Assembly (NCBI GenBank): GCA_000752035.1
Contig: CCFE01000030.1
Location: 186,001-250,000 of the forward strand
DNA: 64,000 nt
Source of the DNA: Bacillus rubiinfantis
Lineage (GTDB): Bacteria > Bacillota > Bacilli > Bacillales > Cytobacillaceae
Direction of reading: 5' to 3'
Shown here: positions 1 through 9,319 of the stretch, piece by piece
Layout: each line of letters starts with the position of its first letter
Numbering within the stretch: position 1 is the stretch's first letter
The notes under the pieces: model-generated
The model's database searches: none
What the model was told of the DNA's origin: nothing
The model's input: only the letters and a program-made list of their open reading frames with translations
Position numbers and translations under genes: made by a program

Positions 1-437
1 TACATCATTTTAATCGAGAAGGTATTAGTAAACTATTGCACTGTTTCCGCATGCCGAGACTCACTTACCTGAAGGGAATCACACTAAAAACGATTCCAAA
101 GCGATTGTTTATAATTAATATTATTATTTCCGCAGTTTTTACGATTGGAGTACTTTCTTCCATCTACGCATCCATGCTAGTCCCGAAAGATTATGCTCAG
201 GCTGCGTTGATGTCATCCGGGATTATCAATGGCGTCGCAACAATCTTGTTAACCTTGTTCATTGACCCTAAAGCCTCGGTCCTAGCTGATAGGGTAATGA
301 AAAGAGAGGTAGATTATATCTATTTAAAAAGTTACTCACTGACGATGATTACCTCCAAATTTTTCGGAACGATTTTAGCACAACTGCTGTTTATTCCTGC
401 TGCCTATTATGTTGCCTGGTTCGCCAAGTGGATCTAA
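1..437 (+). CDS. amj: Lipid II flippase Amj family, C-terminal part (5' end outside window)
   Basis: The open frame runs in from the left window edge without a stop, so the first in-frame TTG at 36 is only an artefact of the edge. About 145 residues are visible. They contain a hydrophobic helix around IINIIISAVFTIGVLSSIYA, a helix ending near the motif LTLFIDPKASVLADRV, and a last helix ending AAYYVAWFAKWI. These resemble the C-terminal end of Amj (YdaH, DUF2837), the alternate lipid II flippase of Bacillus that moves the peptidoglycan precursor across the membrane. Family assignment is from remembered sequence character. A bidirectional terminator follows at once. Confidence 0.7.
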   Translation, partial: HHFNREGISKLLHCFRMPRLTYLKGITLKTIPKRLFIINIIISAVFTIGVLSSIYASMLVPKDYAQAALMSSGIINGVATILLTLFIDPKASVLADRVMKREVDYIYLKSYSLTMITSKFFGTILAQLLFIPAAYYVAWFAKWI

Positions 438-459
438 ATCTTTTTGAAGTGCACCATGA

Positions 460-490
460 AAAGGCGAACAGTACCTGCTGTCCGCCTTTT
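460..490. terminator. Bidirectional terminator between amj and the diguanylate cyclase
   Basis: An inverted repeat AAAGGCGAACAG / CTGTCCGCCTTTT (one mismatch) is flanked by A-rich and T-rich sides, so it can terminate the + strand amj and the - strand cyclase gene. A sister copy of the same stem lies at 2291-2318. Confidence 0.75.
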
Positions 491-572
491 GCAATAATTG
501 CTATCTGCAGCAATAACTTTTTTCTTAGGAATACCATTTTTCGACAATCTTTCAGCTTTCGTAAACTATCCA

Positions 573-2144
573 TTAGCTTGTTACCTTCAAAACCTCTTTA
601 TAAACCTGTACTTGATTTCGTCCTGCTCCTTTTGCCGCATATAAAGCCTTATCTGCTTTGTGCAATAGCTGGCTCAATGTATCCTCAGAGCCCTTCTCCA
701 GCTCAGCAACACCACAGCTTATAGTAACGGAAATCCAGCCATAATCAGTCATGAGAGGGTGTGCCGCAACAGCCTGACGCAGCTGATTGGCAAGCGCTTC
801 TCCCTCCGCTTCTGTCTGCCCATTTAAGGCCAGCACAAATTCTTCGCCGCCATAACGGGCAAATAGGATGTCGTCTGTTAATTGTGTTTGGCATTCCTGA
901 ACCACATGTTTGAGCAGCTCGTCACCAATATGGTGTCCATAAGTGTCGTTTACTTTCTTAAAAAAATCAATATCCATCAAAATGGCGGTAAACGAAAATG
1001 AAGCTTTCTGTGCTGCAACAAATGCTTGCTCACATTTTTGAAAAAATGCCCGGCGATTAAAAATTTGCGTGAGTTCATCATAAAATGCCTGACGCTCTAA
1101 TTTTACCTGAAGCCTTTTCAGCTCAGTAATGTCAGTAAAAATAATTAATGATCCTTTACTATTTTGACCCTGTTGCAATGGAGATGTACGAACTTGATAG
1201 ACATGTTGTGACTCATCATTCACGATATCCATCTCCTTACCTACTTGATCCGTTTCTAACTGAAAGGGAAATGGACATCCTGATAGAACTTGCCAAACGT
1301 CATTAAAATTCATCCCAAACATCGATTTACGTAAGGCTGGAAACATTCGCTTACTTGCCTGATTATACTCGATTAATCGTAAGGACTCGTCCAACACCAT
1401 TACTCCATCGTTGATGCTGTTAAAAATAGTATCCTTCGCAATTGGCATGATCGCAAATAATCGGGAAGAATTAATCGCCCATAAATATAGAAGTGAACTA
1501 AGCCATAACACCATTGGCACAGGATCGAACCCAGGAGGAGTTAACCCAATTAAATAAAGAAATGCTGTGACCATTGGGACCAGCTGCCCCCACATTAACG
1601 ACAGTAATTGTGGCCGATATTCCTTAGCGGTTTCCCGCCAGTGAGAAACCACAAGAAAAAATGCAATAAACATACAGGAAAATGTAAAAATACCATGAAC
1701 CACATACCAGATTCCAATTTCCTGATGAACGTAAGGAGCTCCCAATCTAGAATCAACTTCAAACACCCGATAATGCAGATGATGAAAATCATTTGTTACA
1801 ACCATCATAAAACTAATGATGGGAATTGATAAGAGTGCAATCAACCTCTGCTTCGTTATTTTGATTCCCAAGTATTTCATGATGAAAAGTAAGCCCCACG
1901 GTGCGGAAACGGGCATTCCAACATAAATCAATACGGTCCAAAGCTTGAGCTGCTCTAATGTGGTTGCCAGCAAACCAAACGCTGAAGCAAAACAATAAAT
2001 CGTAATGGTCGAAGTATATACAATAAAATAGGATGCAATACTCGCATAATGGTGGCGCTTCAAAAATACGGATAAACATAAATATAAGTTGAGGACGCCT
2101 GACGTACATATAAGCGTAATATAAGCTGTCAAATGGGAATCCAC
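573..2144 (-). CDS. Membrane diguanylate cyclase (7TM sensor, PAS, GGDEF)
   Basis: Predicted to make the second messenger cyclic di-GMP from two GTP. The N-terminal ~230 residues form about seven hydrophobic helices of the histidine-kinase 7TM sensor type. A PAS-like segment follows (about 235-345, DGVMVLDESLRLIEYNQ), then a GGDEF domain (about 355-520). The active-site motif is RYGGEEF, so it should be catalytically competent. The DxD-type metal region (ILMDIDFFKKVNDTYGH) is intact, and no EAL domain is present. The start is GTG at 2144, preceded by AGAGGT 8 nt upstream. The gene is monocistronic, with terminators on both sides. The ligand of the membrane sensor cannot be told. Confidence 0.88.
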   Translation of the reverse strand: MDSHLTAYITLICTSGVLNLYLCLSVFLKRHHYASIASYFIVYTSTITIYCFASAFGLLATTLEQLKLWTVLIYVGMPVSAPWGLLFIMKYLGIKITKQRLIALLSIPIISFMMVVTNDFHHLHYRVFEVDSRLGAPYVHQEIGIWYVVHGIFTFSCMFIAFFLVVSHWRETAKEYRPQLLSLMWGQLVPMVTAFLYLIGLTPPGFDPVPMVLWLSSLLYLWAINSSRLFAIMPIAKDTIFNSINDGVMVLDESLRLIEYNQASKRMFPALRKSMFGMNFNDVWQVLSGCPFPFQLETDQVGKEMDIVNDESQHVYQVRTSPLQQGQNSKGSLIIFTDITELKRLQVKLERQAFYDELTQIFNRRAFFQKCEQAFVAAQKASFSFTAILMDIDFFKKVNDTYGHHIGDELLKHVVQECQTQLTDDILFARYGGEEFVLALNGQTEAEGEALANQLRQAVAAHPLMTDYGWISVTISCGVAELEKGSEDTLSQLLHKADKALYAAKGAGRNQVQVYKEVLKVTS

Positions 2145-2290
2145 GTATTCATACCTCTTTACTAAAAACCAGTTTCCTTAAATGTAGCATATAAAAAAAT
2201 AAATGTGGATATATTTTAGCCATCTAATAAATGGAAACATTAGGCTTTTCCTACAATGGATAAAGAATGAGGGCAACATGTTTAGCAATA

Positions 2291-2318
2291 CAAAAGCGAA
2301 CAGTACCCACTGTCCGCC
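2291..2318 (-). terminator. Terminator downstream of the hprK paralogue
   Basis: GCGAACAG / CTGTCCGC forms an 8-bp stem with one G-U pair. On the - strand it is followed by TTTTG. The loop and stem are nearly the same sequence as the terminator at 460-490, so the two are probably copies of one dispersed terminator element. Confidence 0.6.
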
Positions 2319-2344
2319 TATCCGATTTACGTTTCCATTCGTTG

Positions 2345-3280
2345 TTATAGTTTATTGAACGCCCCAATATCTGCTTCAATCCGGCTCATAAACTCCTCTG
2401 CTGCGCTATAACCCTGCTGGCGTAAATACCAGTTGTTTGCAGCTGCTTCAATTAACCCGGCAACGTCGCGCCCAGGCTGAAGCTGAATTTCAAAAGATGG
2501 AACCTTTACGCCCATATATTCAATAAATTGTGGTTCTTGTTCCAATTCATTATTCAAATCATCCTTCTGCCATTTCGTTAAATGGATATCCAAAGCAATA
2601 CGGGTTTCATCTTGAAATGCCTTGCGGCCGTATAAGCGGACGACATTTAACAAGCCAATACTGCGCAGCGCTAAGAACTCCTTTGTTTTTTCATCATGAG
2701 TACCGAGAATTGTCTGCGGACTCAGCTTCTTCAGGACCACGATATCATCCGCTACCAAACGATGTCCTCTTCTAATTAAGGTATGAGCTGTCTCACTTTT
2801 TCCGACACCAGAATTTCCGCGAAGCAAAATGCCAATCCCGGACACATTGATACAAACGCCATGCACCGTCATCTCCGGTGCTAATTCTTTTACCAGATAG
2901 GCATCTATTTTAGTAATAAACTCGGAAGTATCCTCGGGCTGATTGGTGAGTAATAGAGGAATTCCTTGATCATTGCAATGATGCTTTAAATACGTAAGCC
3001 CTTCTTCTCCCGCCGTAACGATAAAACATGGGGGGTGATAATGAACAATATTTCCGATGCGATATTTACGTTCTTCTTCACTTAATTTGTGCAAATAGGT
3101 AATTTCCTTTTTCCCAAGAATTTGCACTCGCTCAGTCGGAAAAAAATCAAAGTGACCAACAAATTCTAGTCCTGGCCGATGTACGCGTGAATGCGTTATC
3201 ATTTTTTGCAGCTGGTTTTCCCCCGCTGCTACTCGTAAGGAAAACTTCCGCAACAAGTCCGCAACAGTTATCTTCTTCAC
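2345..3280 (-). CDS. HPr kinase/phosphorylase paralogue (divergent HprK)
   Basis: The 311 residues match HprK along the whole length. There is an N-terminal HprK-N domain (RPGLEFVG), then HG at about 140, the P-loop GNSGVGKSE, and the RGHRLVADD motif. HprK phosphorylates HPr on Ser46 and reverses that reaction, the input signal for CcpA. Two family signatures are altered. The usual EIRGLGIIN reads ALRSIGLLN (acidic residue lost), and the C-terminal RPGRN motif reads QPGRD. The gene stands alone, not beside lgt as the housekeeping hprK of Bacillus does, so I read it as a second copy with altered kinase/phosphorylase balance or another substrate. GTG start at 3280, with GGGG upstream. Confidence 0.85.
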   Translation of the reverse strand: MKKITVADLLRKFSLRVAAGENQLQKMITHSRVHRPGLEFVGHFDFFPTERVQILGKKEITYLHKLSEEERKYRIGNIVHYHPPCFIVTAGEEGLTYLKHHCNDQGIPLLLTNQPEDTSEFITKIDAYLVKELAPEMTVHGVCINVSGIGILLRGNSGVGKSETAHTLIRRGHRLVADDIVVLKKLSPQTILGTHDEKTKEFLALRSIGLLNVVRLYGRKAFQDETRIALDIHLTKWQKDDLNNELEQEPQFIEYMGVKVPSFEIQLQPGRDVAGLIEAAANNWYLRQQGYSAAEEFMSRIEADIGAFNKL

Positions 3281-3369
3281 CTAATCCCCGCCTTCCTTAA
3301 ACATTATTCAATGAAATCCCTAAATTACCTCCAAATCCAAGGGAGGTAAATCAAGGTTGGCGACGTTTA

Positions 3370-5133
3370 TCAGATTCTAATTGGCAGTATGATATCAATC
3401 GTTGTCCCGTTATTTTGTTCACTCGTAATACAAATCTCTCCAAAGTGGTTTTCAATAATTTTCCTACTGATCATAAAGCCTAATCCAGTGCCATTTTCTT
3501 TTGTTGTATAAAAAGGACTCCCTAGTTTGGCAAGGGTTTCCTTCGACATTCCCACTCCCCCATCAATAAATTGTATCTTAATTTGTTCGCTGTTTACTTT
3601 ACTTATCTTCACAACCAGCCTGCCACCGTTTGGCATCGCCTCAATCGAATTTTTTATAAAATTAATAAATACTTGTTTCAATTGATTCTCGTCACATTCA
3701 ATATAGGTGACACCCGGCTGATATTCAGCAACTATTTCCACATTATTAAGGATAGCTTGCGTGTCAAGTAAAGTAATGACCTGAGCTAACAAAACCTTGA
3801 TATCCTTACGCTCAAATTTACTAACCTGCGGCTTGGCAAGGATTAATAGCTCACTGAGTATCTGTTCAATTCGCTCAATTTCAGAAGAAATAATATTAAA
3901 ATAGTCTTTATACTCATCATGGGCGCTGCTCATTAATTGCAGAAACCCTTTGATGGCAGTTATAGGATTGCGAATTTCATGAGCAATTCCCGCCGCCAAT
4001 TGTCCAGCAATCGATAATTTTTCGGTGTTTTGCAGCATTTCCTGTGATTTTTTCCATTCGGTTACATCTCGTACAGTAGTAGACCAGCCATTCATATTTC
4101 CCTTGGCATCAATGATGGGAGATATAGAGAGCATAACATCCAACCGTGTCCCATCTTTACGCAGACGGACAGTTTCCTTATCGATTACATGTTTGCCTTG
4201 TTTAACAATCGCGTCAAGTTCACAGACTTCATTCCATTTATTGGCCGGTATAAGTGGTAAACTGTATAATCCTTTACCTACAATTTCCTGTTTTAGCCAG
4301 CCAAATGTTTCCTCGAAAGCTTTGTTCACTTGAACGACTTCATTATCCATATTGTATATGAAGATAGGATCAGCATTGTTTTCGATAAACGATTGCAGCT
4401 GTTGCGATGTTGTCTGCAGTTCTTCTTCCGCTTGTTTTTGAGCGGTAATATCTTTGCCGATTCCATATACTCCAACCACCTCGCCATGGACGATGATGGG
4501 CAGATTGGTAACATCTAATAGAATGATAGAGCCATCCTTATGAATGGTATGAATCTTATACCTTTGCGGCAAACCGCTTACTGCTAAATTGAAGTGGTGA
4601 ACAGTCTTTTCCATATCCTCTTCAGAAATCACAATCTTATATGACTGACCCAGCAGCTCCTCCTCGCTGTAACCCAGCAACTCCTTCGTGGCTTTATTGA
4701 TATTTAGGTAATTTCCCAGTAAATCAAATGAATAAACTGCATCGGGGTTTTCATGAAAAAGTGATTGATAATGCTGGTCCTTTTCTGTTGATTTCATCTT
4801 TTCTTCAGTAATATCACGGAAATAGACAGTCAACCCATTGGGTGAGGGATAAGCGCGAACACCGAACCATGTTTGCAGCGGATCAAAAAAAGCATCGAAG
4901 GTAACCGGAACTTGCTCATTAACGGCCTTATGATAGTGTTCGAAGAATGGTAGCCTAATTGCTTCGGGAAACTCATCCCACACATTTTTTCCAATCAAAT
5001 CATCACGGTTGCGAAATAATAGACGCGCCGCCTCCGTATTTACATAAGTGAAATTCCATTGTTGATCAACAGCGAAAAAACCATCCGTAATTCGCTCCAA
5101 TATTTCATATCCGTTCTCTAATTGTGTCTCCAT
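3370..5133 (-). CDS. Multi-PAS sensor histidine kinase (sporulation-kinase type)
   Basis: A soluble 587-residue kinase with no membrane helices. Three PAS domains lie at about 5-113, 122-232 and 246-362. A HisKA domain carries the phosphoacceptor in HEIRNPITAIKGF (His about 385), and a HATPase_c domain shows the N, G1 and G2 boxes (NSIEAMPNGG, DGGVGM, GTGLGF). This architecture is that of the KinA/KinE class that feeds the sporulation phosphorelay in Bacillus, but no response regulator is adjacent, as expected for phosphorelay kinases. ATG start, with AGAGAGGGT upstream. The partner and signal are inferred, not shown. Confidence 0.85.
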   Translation of the reverse strand: METQLENGYEILERITDGFFAVDQQWNFTYVNTEAARLLFRNRDDLIGKNVWDEFPEAIRLPFFEHYHKAVNEQVPVTFDAFFDPLQTWFGVRAYPSPNGLTVYFRDITEEKMKSTEKDQHYQSLFHENPDAVYSFDLLGNYLNINKATKELLGYSEEELLGQSYKIVISEEDMEKTVHHFNLAVSGLPQRYKIHTIHKDGSIILLDVTNLPIIVHGEVVGVYGIGKDITAQKQAEEELQTTSQQLQSFIENNADPIFIYNMDNEVVQVNKAFEETFGWLKQEIVGKGLYSLPLIPANKWNEVCELDAIVKQGKHVIDKETVRLRKDGTRLDVMLSISPIIDAKGNMNGWSTTVRDVTEWKKSQEMLQNTEKLSIAGQLAAGIAHEIRNPITAIKGFLQLMSSAHDEYKDYFNIISSEIERIEQILSELLILAKPQVSKFERKDIKVLLAQVITLLDTQAILNNVEIVAEYQPGVTYIECDENQLKQVFINFIKNSIEAMPNGGRLVVKISKVNSEQIKIQFIDGGVGMSKETLAKLGSPFYTTKENGTGLGFMISRKIIENHFGEICITSEQNNGTTIDIILPIRI

Positions 5134-5264
5134 GATTAGTACCCTCTCTAATGGATCTGAAATAATAATTATTTTAAAACTTTTTCACTATTATAATAGT
5201 ATTATAAACAATTCAAATAATTAGGCAAATTATTCTGATACACTATTTTTTTAACTTTATTCAT

Positions 5265-6050
5265 TTATTTAGTAATCTCTTCAAGTGTTTCACGAAAGAT
5301 CTGATCCAACTTTTGCGTAAAATCTGGGATTGTGACTTTTACATTTTTGGTAAATACACGGAGCCGTTCGATTTCTTCTATTAAGAACTGATTAATTATC
5401 GCAATCTGTCGGCCCTGATCCAACTCTTCTCCTGCTAGTTTACGCTCTAAAAGGGAATAAATCTCCCGCTTTAACTCACCTTCGGGAAGTAATCTATCTA
5501 CCAATAGGGGAAATTCTAGCGGTGGAAATTCATTGTACGTTTCAATCCACTTTGCTGCCAGCACTGGTCTGAGAACATAAAAATACTTTTTAGTTCGTAC
5601 CTCCTCACCTTGCAGGTATTCTCGTAAGTTACCTTCTGCCATATTTAAATAATGATGTAAACATGATTGAGGGGTAAAAACCCCCTTGCTTAATGATTTT
5701 ATTTTTGCAATGGTTGAATATGCTTGATAATAGACAATTCCAGAACGGAGCCATTCCATTAACGGTGGATTAGATTTTCTTAGTAAGCGTAAGGCTTTCG
5801 TTAATTCCCAGCCACTTACATCTAGTAAGTCGTTTATTGGCAATTCAATTACATCACGTTTCTTCCCAATACCGATGGGGTCGATGGCTAAATAATCTGC
5901 TTTTTTGTGCACATAGATAAAACGAACATCGTAATCACTGTCTTTTGAGGGAAATTGCCAGGCTCTGCTCCCGGATTCACAGGCATATAATATGGTTACA
6001 TCATGGGTTATTTCAATACCCTGTAACGTTTGTCGAATTAGGTTTTCCAT
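5265..6050 (-). CDS. ycgL: RlaP/YcgL-type nucleotidyltransferase
   Basis: 261 residues, the same length as B. subtilis YcgL as I recall it. Near the N-terminus the motif GSRAW followed by DSDYDVR is the hG[S]...DxD active site of the polymerase-beta nucleotidyltransferase superfamily. The RlaP family (RNA ligase/repair associated) is defined by it. The actual nucleic-acid or other substrate of YcgL is not established. The start is ATG 6050, with AGGAGG 7 nt upstream. Monocistronic, divergent from glnQ. Confidence 0.8.
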   Translation of the reverse strand: MENLIRQTLQGIEITHDVTILYACESGSRAWQFPSKDSDYDVRFIYVHKKADYLAIDPIGIGKKRDVIELPINDLLDVSGWELTKALRLLRKSNPPLMEWLRSGIVYYQAYSTIAKIKSLSKGVFTPQSCLHHYLNMAEGNLREYLQGEEVRTKKYFYVLRPVLAAKWIETYNEFPPLEFPLLVDRLLPEGELKREIYSLLERKLAGEELDQGRQIAIINQFLIEEIERLRVFTKNVKVTIPDFTQKLDQIFRETLEEITK

Positions 6051-6275
6051 TCATAATCCTCCTATACTAGTAGTATAAAAATAGTAACACATGACATAAT
6101 AAAATTCAGACTTAGTCGAATAATAGCAAAAATTGAAATTGTGTATTTACTATATAACAAAAAGATTGTAGAATATCGTTATACCTAAAAATTATTTATA
6201 AATTTAAAAAAGTGTATACAAAATAACTATTTCTTAGGTATTGTACATACTTTACTTACAGAGGGGAGGATTGAC

Positions 6276-7004
6276 ATGATTCAATTTAGTTCTGTTAATA
6301 AGTACTATGGAGATTTCCATGTTCTTAAAAATATTAATCTTAAAATTAATAAAGGTGAAGTGGTCGTTGTTATTGGTCCCTCAGGATCAGGAAAAAGTAC
6401 GATGCTTCGCTGTATTAACCGGCTTGAAACCATCTCTGATGGTGAATTAACTGTTAACGGACTAAAGGTTCATGATAAAAAAACGAATATCAACCAATTG
6501 AGACGAAATATTGGAATGGTCTTTCAGCATTTCCACTTGTATCCTCACAAAACCGTACTCGAAAACATTACAATCGCACCCACGATGGTTTTAAAACAAT
6601 CCAAAGAGGAAGCTGAAAAAACAGCACGTTATTACTTAGAAAAGGTCGGAATACCCGATAAGGCTAACTCTTATCCGTCTCAGTTATCAGGCGGCCAGCA
6701 GCAACGGGTAGCAATTGCCAGAGGATTGGCAATGAAACCGGAAATTATGCTGTTTGATGAACCAACATCTGCTCTTGATCCTGAAATGATTGGCGAAGTT
6801 CTGGATGTAATGAAAACACTGGCGAAGGAAGGAATGACGATGGTCGTCGTTACCCATGAAATGGGCTTCGCTAAAGAAGTTGCCGATCGGATTATCTTTA
6901 TGGATCACGGGCAAATTCTCGAACAGGGACCACCGGCTGAATTTTTCGCGAATCCAAAAGAAGAAAGGGCGCGACTATTCTTAAGCCGTATTTTAAATCA
7001 TTAA
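6276..7004 (+). CDS. glnQ: Glutamine/glutamate ABC transporter, ATP-binding subunit
   Basis: A 242-residue polar amino acid importer ATPase. Visible motifs are Walker A GPSGSGKST, Q-loop FQHFHLYPH, signature LSGGQQQR, Walker B IMLFDEPTSALD and the H-loop VTHEM. It drives uptake through the two permeases encoded downstream. It is the first gene of glnQHMP, with a strong GAGGGGAGG ribosome site 6 nt before ATG. The 225-bp upstream region is AT-rich and must hold the promoter, but I could not fix the boxes. Confidence 0.93.
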   Translation: MIQFSSVNKYYGDFHVLKNINLKINKGEVVVVIGPSGSGKSTMLRCINRLETISDGELTVNGLKVHDKKTNINQLRRNIGMVFQHFHLYPHKTVLENITIAPTMVLKQSKEEAEKTARYYLEKVGIPDKANSYPSQLSGGQQQRVAIARGLAMKPEIMLFDEPTSALDPEMIGEVLDVMKTLAKEGMTMVVVTHEMGFAKEVADRIIFMDHGQILEQGPPAEFFANPKEERARLFLSRILNH

Positions 7005-7021
7005 TAACAAGGGGGATTTAT

Positions 7022-7837
7022 ATGTTTAAAAGTAAGAAAAGGAAACTAGGACTCATTTTGTTTTTGGCTTTATCAATGTTACTAGCTGCTTGCGGCAAAG
7101 ATGAAAAGGCTTCCACAACAAACTCATCTAAGAATGCTCTCGAGCAGATTAAAGAGCGAGATAAAATTGTCATTGGCGTTAAATACGATACCAGATTATT
7201 TGGCTTGAAGAACCCAACATCCGGCGAAGTAGAAGGCTTCGATATTGATATTTCAAAGCAATTAGCAAAAGAAATTCTTGGCGATGAGAAAAAGGTTGAG
7301 TTTAAAGAGGTAACCTCAAAAACACGGATACCGATGTTAAATAATGGTGATATTGATGCAATTGTCGCAACAATGACAATTTCTGAAGAACGCAAAAAGG
7401 AAGTTGACTTCTCTGACGTTTACTTCGATGCTGGTCAGTCCCTACTCGTTAAAAAAGGCAGCCCAATCAAAGGTCTGCAAGACTTGAAAAAAGGCACCAA
7501 AGTACTTGCAGTAAAAGGTTCTACCTCTGCCATTAATATCCGTGAAAAAGCTCCAGATGCCACTGTATTAGAGTATGAAAACTACACAGAAGCTTTCACA
7601 GCTTTGAAATCTGGTCAAGGGGATGCTTTAACAACGGATGACTCGATTCTTTATGGAATGGTTGACCAAGATCCAAATTATCAATTAGTTGGCGGTACCT
7701 TTACAGAAGAACCATATGGAATTGCCGTGAAAAAAGGAAATAAAGAATTAGTTGATGCCATAAACAATGCCTTAAAGAAGATGAAAGAAGACGGAAGATA
7801 TGACGAAATAAAAAATAAATGGATTAAAACTAACTAA
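7022..7837 (+). CDS. glnH: Glutamine/glutamate-binding lipoprotein
   Basis: A 271-residue family 3 solute-binding protein. It has a lipoprotein signal with lipobox LLAAC (Cys about 21), so it should be tethered to the outer face of the membrane. The mature part has the SBP_bac_3 features: RDKIVIGVKYD at the start, the R-containing ligand loop, and DAIVATMTISEERKKEVDFSD. It delivers amino acid to the GlnM/GlnP permeases. It lies 17 nt after glnQ and is followed by a strong intercistronic hairpin. Confidence 0.92.
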   Translation: MFKSKKRKLGLILFLALSMLLAACGKDEKASTTNSSKNALEQIKERDKIVIGVKYDTRLFGLKNPTSGEVEGFDIDISKQLAKEILGDEKKVEFKEVTSKTRIPMLNNGDIDAIVATMTISEERKKEVDFSDVYFDAGQSLLVKKGSPIKGLQDLKKGTKVLAVKGSTSAINIREKAPDATVLEYENYTEAFTALKSGQGDALTTDDSILYGMVDQDPNYQLVGGTFTEEPYGIAVKKGNKELVDAINNALKKMKEDGRYDEIKNKWIKTN

Positions 7838-7849
7838 CATCCACTAAAG

Positions 7850-7880
7850 ATCAGGATGAGCATCATATGCTCATCCTGAT
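7850..7880 (+). other. Intercistronic hairpin after glnH
   Basis: A perfect 14-bp inverted repeat, ATCAGGATGAGCAT / ATGCTCATCCTGAT, with a 3-nt loop. It lies in the 70-nt gap between glnH and glnM and has only a short T-rich stretch after it. Such stems in binding-protein operons protect or partly terminate the message so that binding protein exceeds permease. That role is an inference here. Confidence 0.75.
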
Positions 7881-7907
7881 ACTTCTTAAGAAATGGGAGG
7901 GATCAAT

Positions 7908-8561
7908 TTGCTTGATTTTTCCATACTGATTGAAAATTGGGATACATACCTGGAAGGGTTCAAGAATACGGTTTTTGCTAGTCTCATTGGCCTTGTTGGC
8001 AGCTTTGTTATTGGCGTCATTATTGCTGTGATGAGAATAGCGCCAATTAAACCGCTAAATTGGCTTGGCACGGCGTATGTAGAATTTATTAGAAATATTC
8101 CGCTGCTTATTATTGCATTCTTCTTTTATGTCGGCCTTCCCGCTGTCGGTGTCACCCTGCCAGGATTTGTTGCTGGAACGATTGCCCTTTCAATTTATAC
8201 TGCATCGTTCATTGCCGAGGCAATTCGCGCCGGGATTCAATCGGTCCCAAAAGGCCAAATGGAAGCGGCTAGATCATCTGGTCTCACCTATTTACAAGCA
8301 ATGCGGACCATTATTTTACCACAGGCTATTAAAATCGTCATTCCGCCCATTGGCAACCAATTTATCAATCTCGTGAAAAACTCATCGATTTTAGGAATGA
8401 TTGCCGGTCTGGATTTAATGTATTTCGGAGATATTGTTTCTTCACAAACATTCGTTACCTTTGATGTTTACATTTTTGTCGCCCTATTTTATTTAGTATT
8501 AACGATACCACTAAGTTTAGGTGTTGGTTATTTAGAAAAACGCCTTGCTAGAAGTCATTAA
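7908..8561 (+). CDS. glnM: Glutamine/glutamate ABC transporter permease
   Basis: A HisM-type integral membrane subunit with about five helices. It carries the EAA loop (GQMEAARSSGLTYLQAMRTI), which docks the ATPase. I set the start at TTG 7908 (MLDFSILIENW), 7 nt after GGGAGG. The in-frame ATG at 7893 overlaps that ribosome site and is unlikely. This gives 217 residues. It pairs with glnP, which follows after 11 nt. Confidence 0.9.
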   Translation: MLDFSILIENWDTYLEGFKNTVFASLIGLVGSFVIGVIIAVMRIAPIKPLNWLGTAYVEFIRNIPLLIIAFFFYVGLPAVGVTLPGFVAGTIALSIYTASFIAEAIRAGIQSVPKGQMEAARSSGLTYLQAMRTIILPQAIKIVIPPIGNQFINLVKNSSILGMIAGLDLMYFGDIVSSQTFVTFDVYIFVALFYLVLTIPLSLGVGYLEKRLARSH

Positions 8562-8572
8562 GGAGGGGAATT

Positions 8573-9223
8573 ATGGATATTGCAGGCGCACTTTCAGTTG
8601 ATCATATAAAATTCCTCGCCGATGGTTTTATTGTGACGCTCTACATTGCTTTTATTTCGATTGTGTTAAGTTTTATAATTGGGATTTTACTTGGAACATT
8701 ACGCTTTGCAAAAATTCCAGTTGTATCGAGGGTTGTTGCACTCATTGTTGAGATTATCCGGAATACACCGTTGCTACTCATCATTTTCTTTACCTTCTTT
8801 GCCCTGCCAGAAGTCGGCATTAAGCTTAGTGTGACAGTAGCTGCAATAACAGCATTGACGGTGTTTGAATCAGCCATGCTGGCGGAGATTGTCAGAGGTG
8901 GATTAAATTCAATCGATAAAGGGCAAATCGAAGCGGCCCGTTCATCCGGTCTAACGTATATTCAAACATTGCGGTATATTGTCATGCCGCAAGCGTTAAG
9001 AAGAATGGTTCCGCCAATTGTCAGCCAGTTTATTTCTTTATTAAAAGACACCTCTTTGTGTGTTATTATTGCCTTACCAGAATTTATGCATAATGCACAA
9101 ATTATTTATGCACAAAATGTAAATTATATTTTCCCAATCTTCGTCGTTGTTGCATTTATGTACTTTATAGTAAACTATTGTTTATCATTAATTGCGCGCA
9201 GACTTGAAAGCAAGCAGGCGTAA
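8573..9223 (+). CDS. glnP: Glutamine/glutamate ABC transporter permease
   Basis: The second HisM-type permease, 216 residues, paralogous to GlnM. It has the same EAA loop (GQIEAARSSGLTYIQTLRYI) and C-terminal ending. It presumably forms a heterodimeric channel with GlnM. An AGGAGG-type site precedes ATG at 8573, and a Rho-independent terminator follows. Confidence 0.9.
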   Translation: MDIAGALSVDHIKFLADGFIVTLYIAFISIVLSFIIGILLGTLRFAKIPVVSRVVALIVEIIRNTPLLLIIFFTFFALPEVGIKLSVTVAAITALTVFESAMLAEIVRGGLNSIDKGQIEAARSSGLTYIQTLRYIVMPQALRRMVPPIVSQFISLLKDTSLCVIIALPEFMHNAQIIYAQNVNYIFPIFVVVAFMYFIVNYCLSLIARRLESKQA

Positions 9224-9282
9224 GCAATTCAGCGTATTTCACTGAATATGAAAAGAGGAGAAATTCAATTCTCCCCTAACAC

Positions 9283-9316
9283 AATCCGGCTTTAGTGCCG
9301 GATTTTTTTTATTTTT
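9283..9316 (+). terminator. Terminator of the glnQHMP operon
   Basis: Stem AATCCGGC / GCCGGATT with a 5-nt loop followed by a run of T. It is convergent with the cueP gene, whose stop lies a few bases downstream. Confidence 0.85.
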
Positions 9317-9319
9317 TCA

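Noticed and set aside
6051..6275. Promoter of glnQ
   Set aside because: AT-rich region gives several poor -35/-10 candidates with wrong spacing, so none is reported as a feature.
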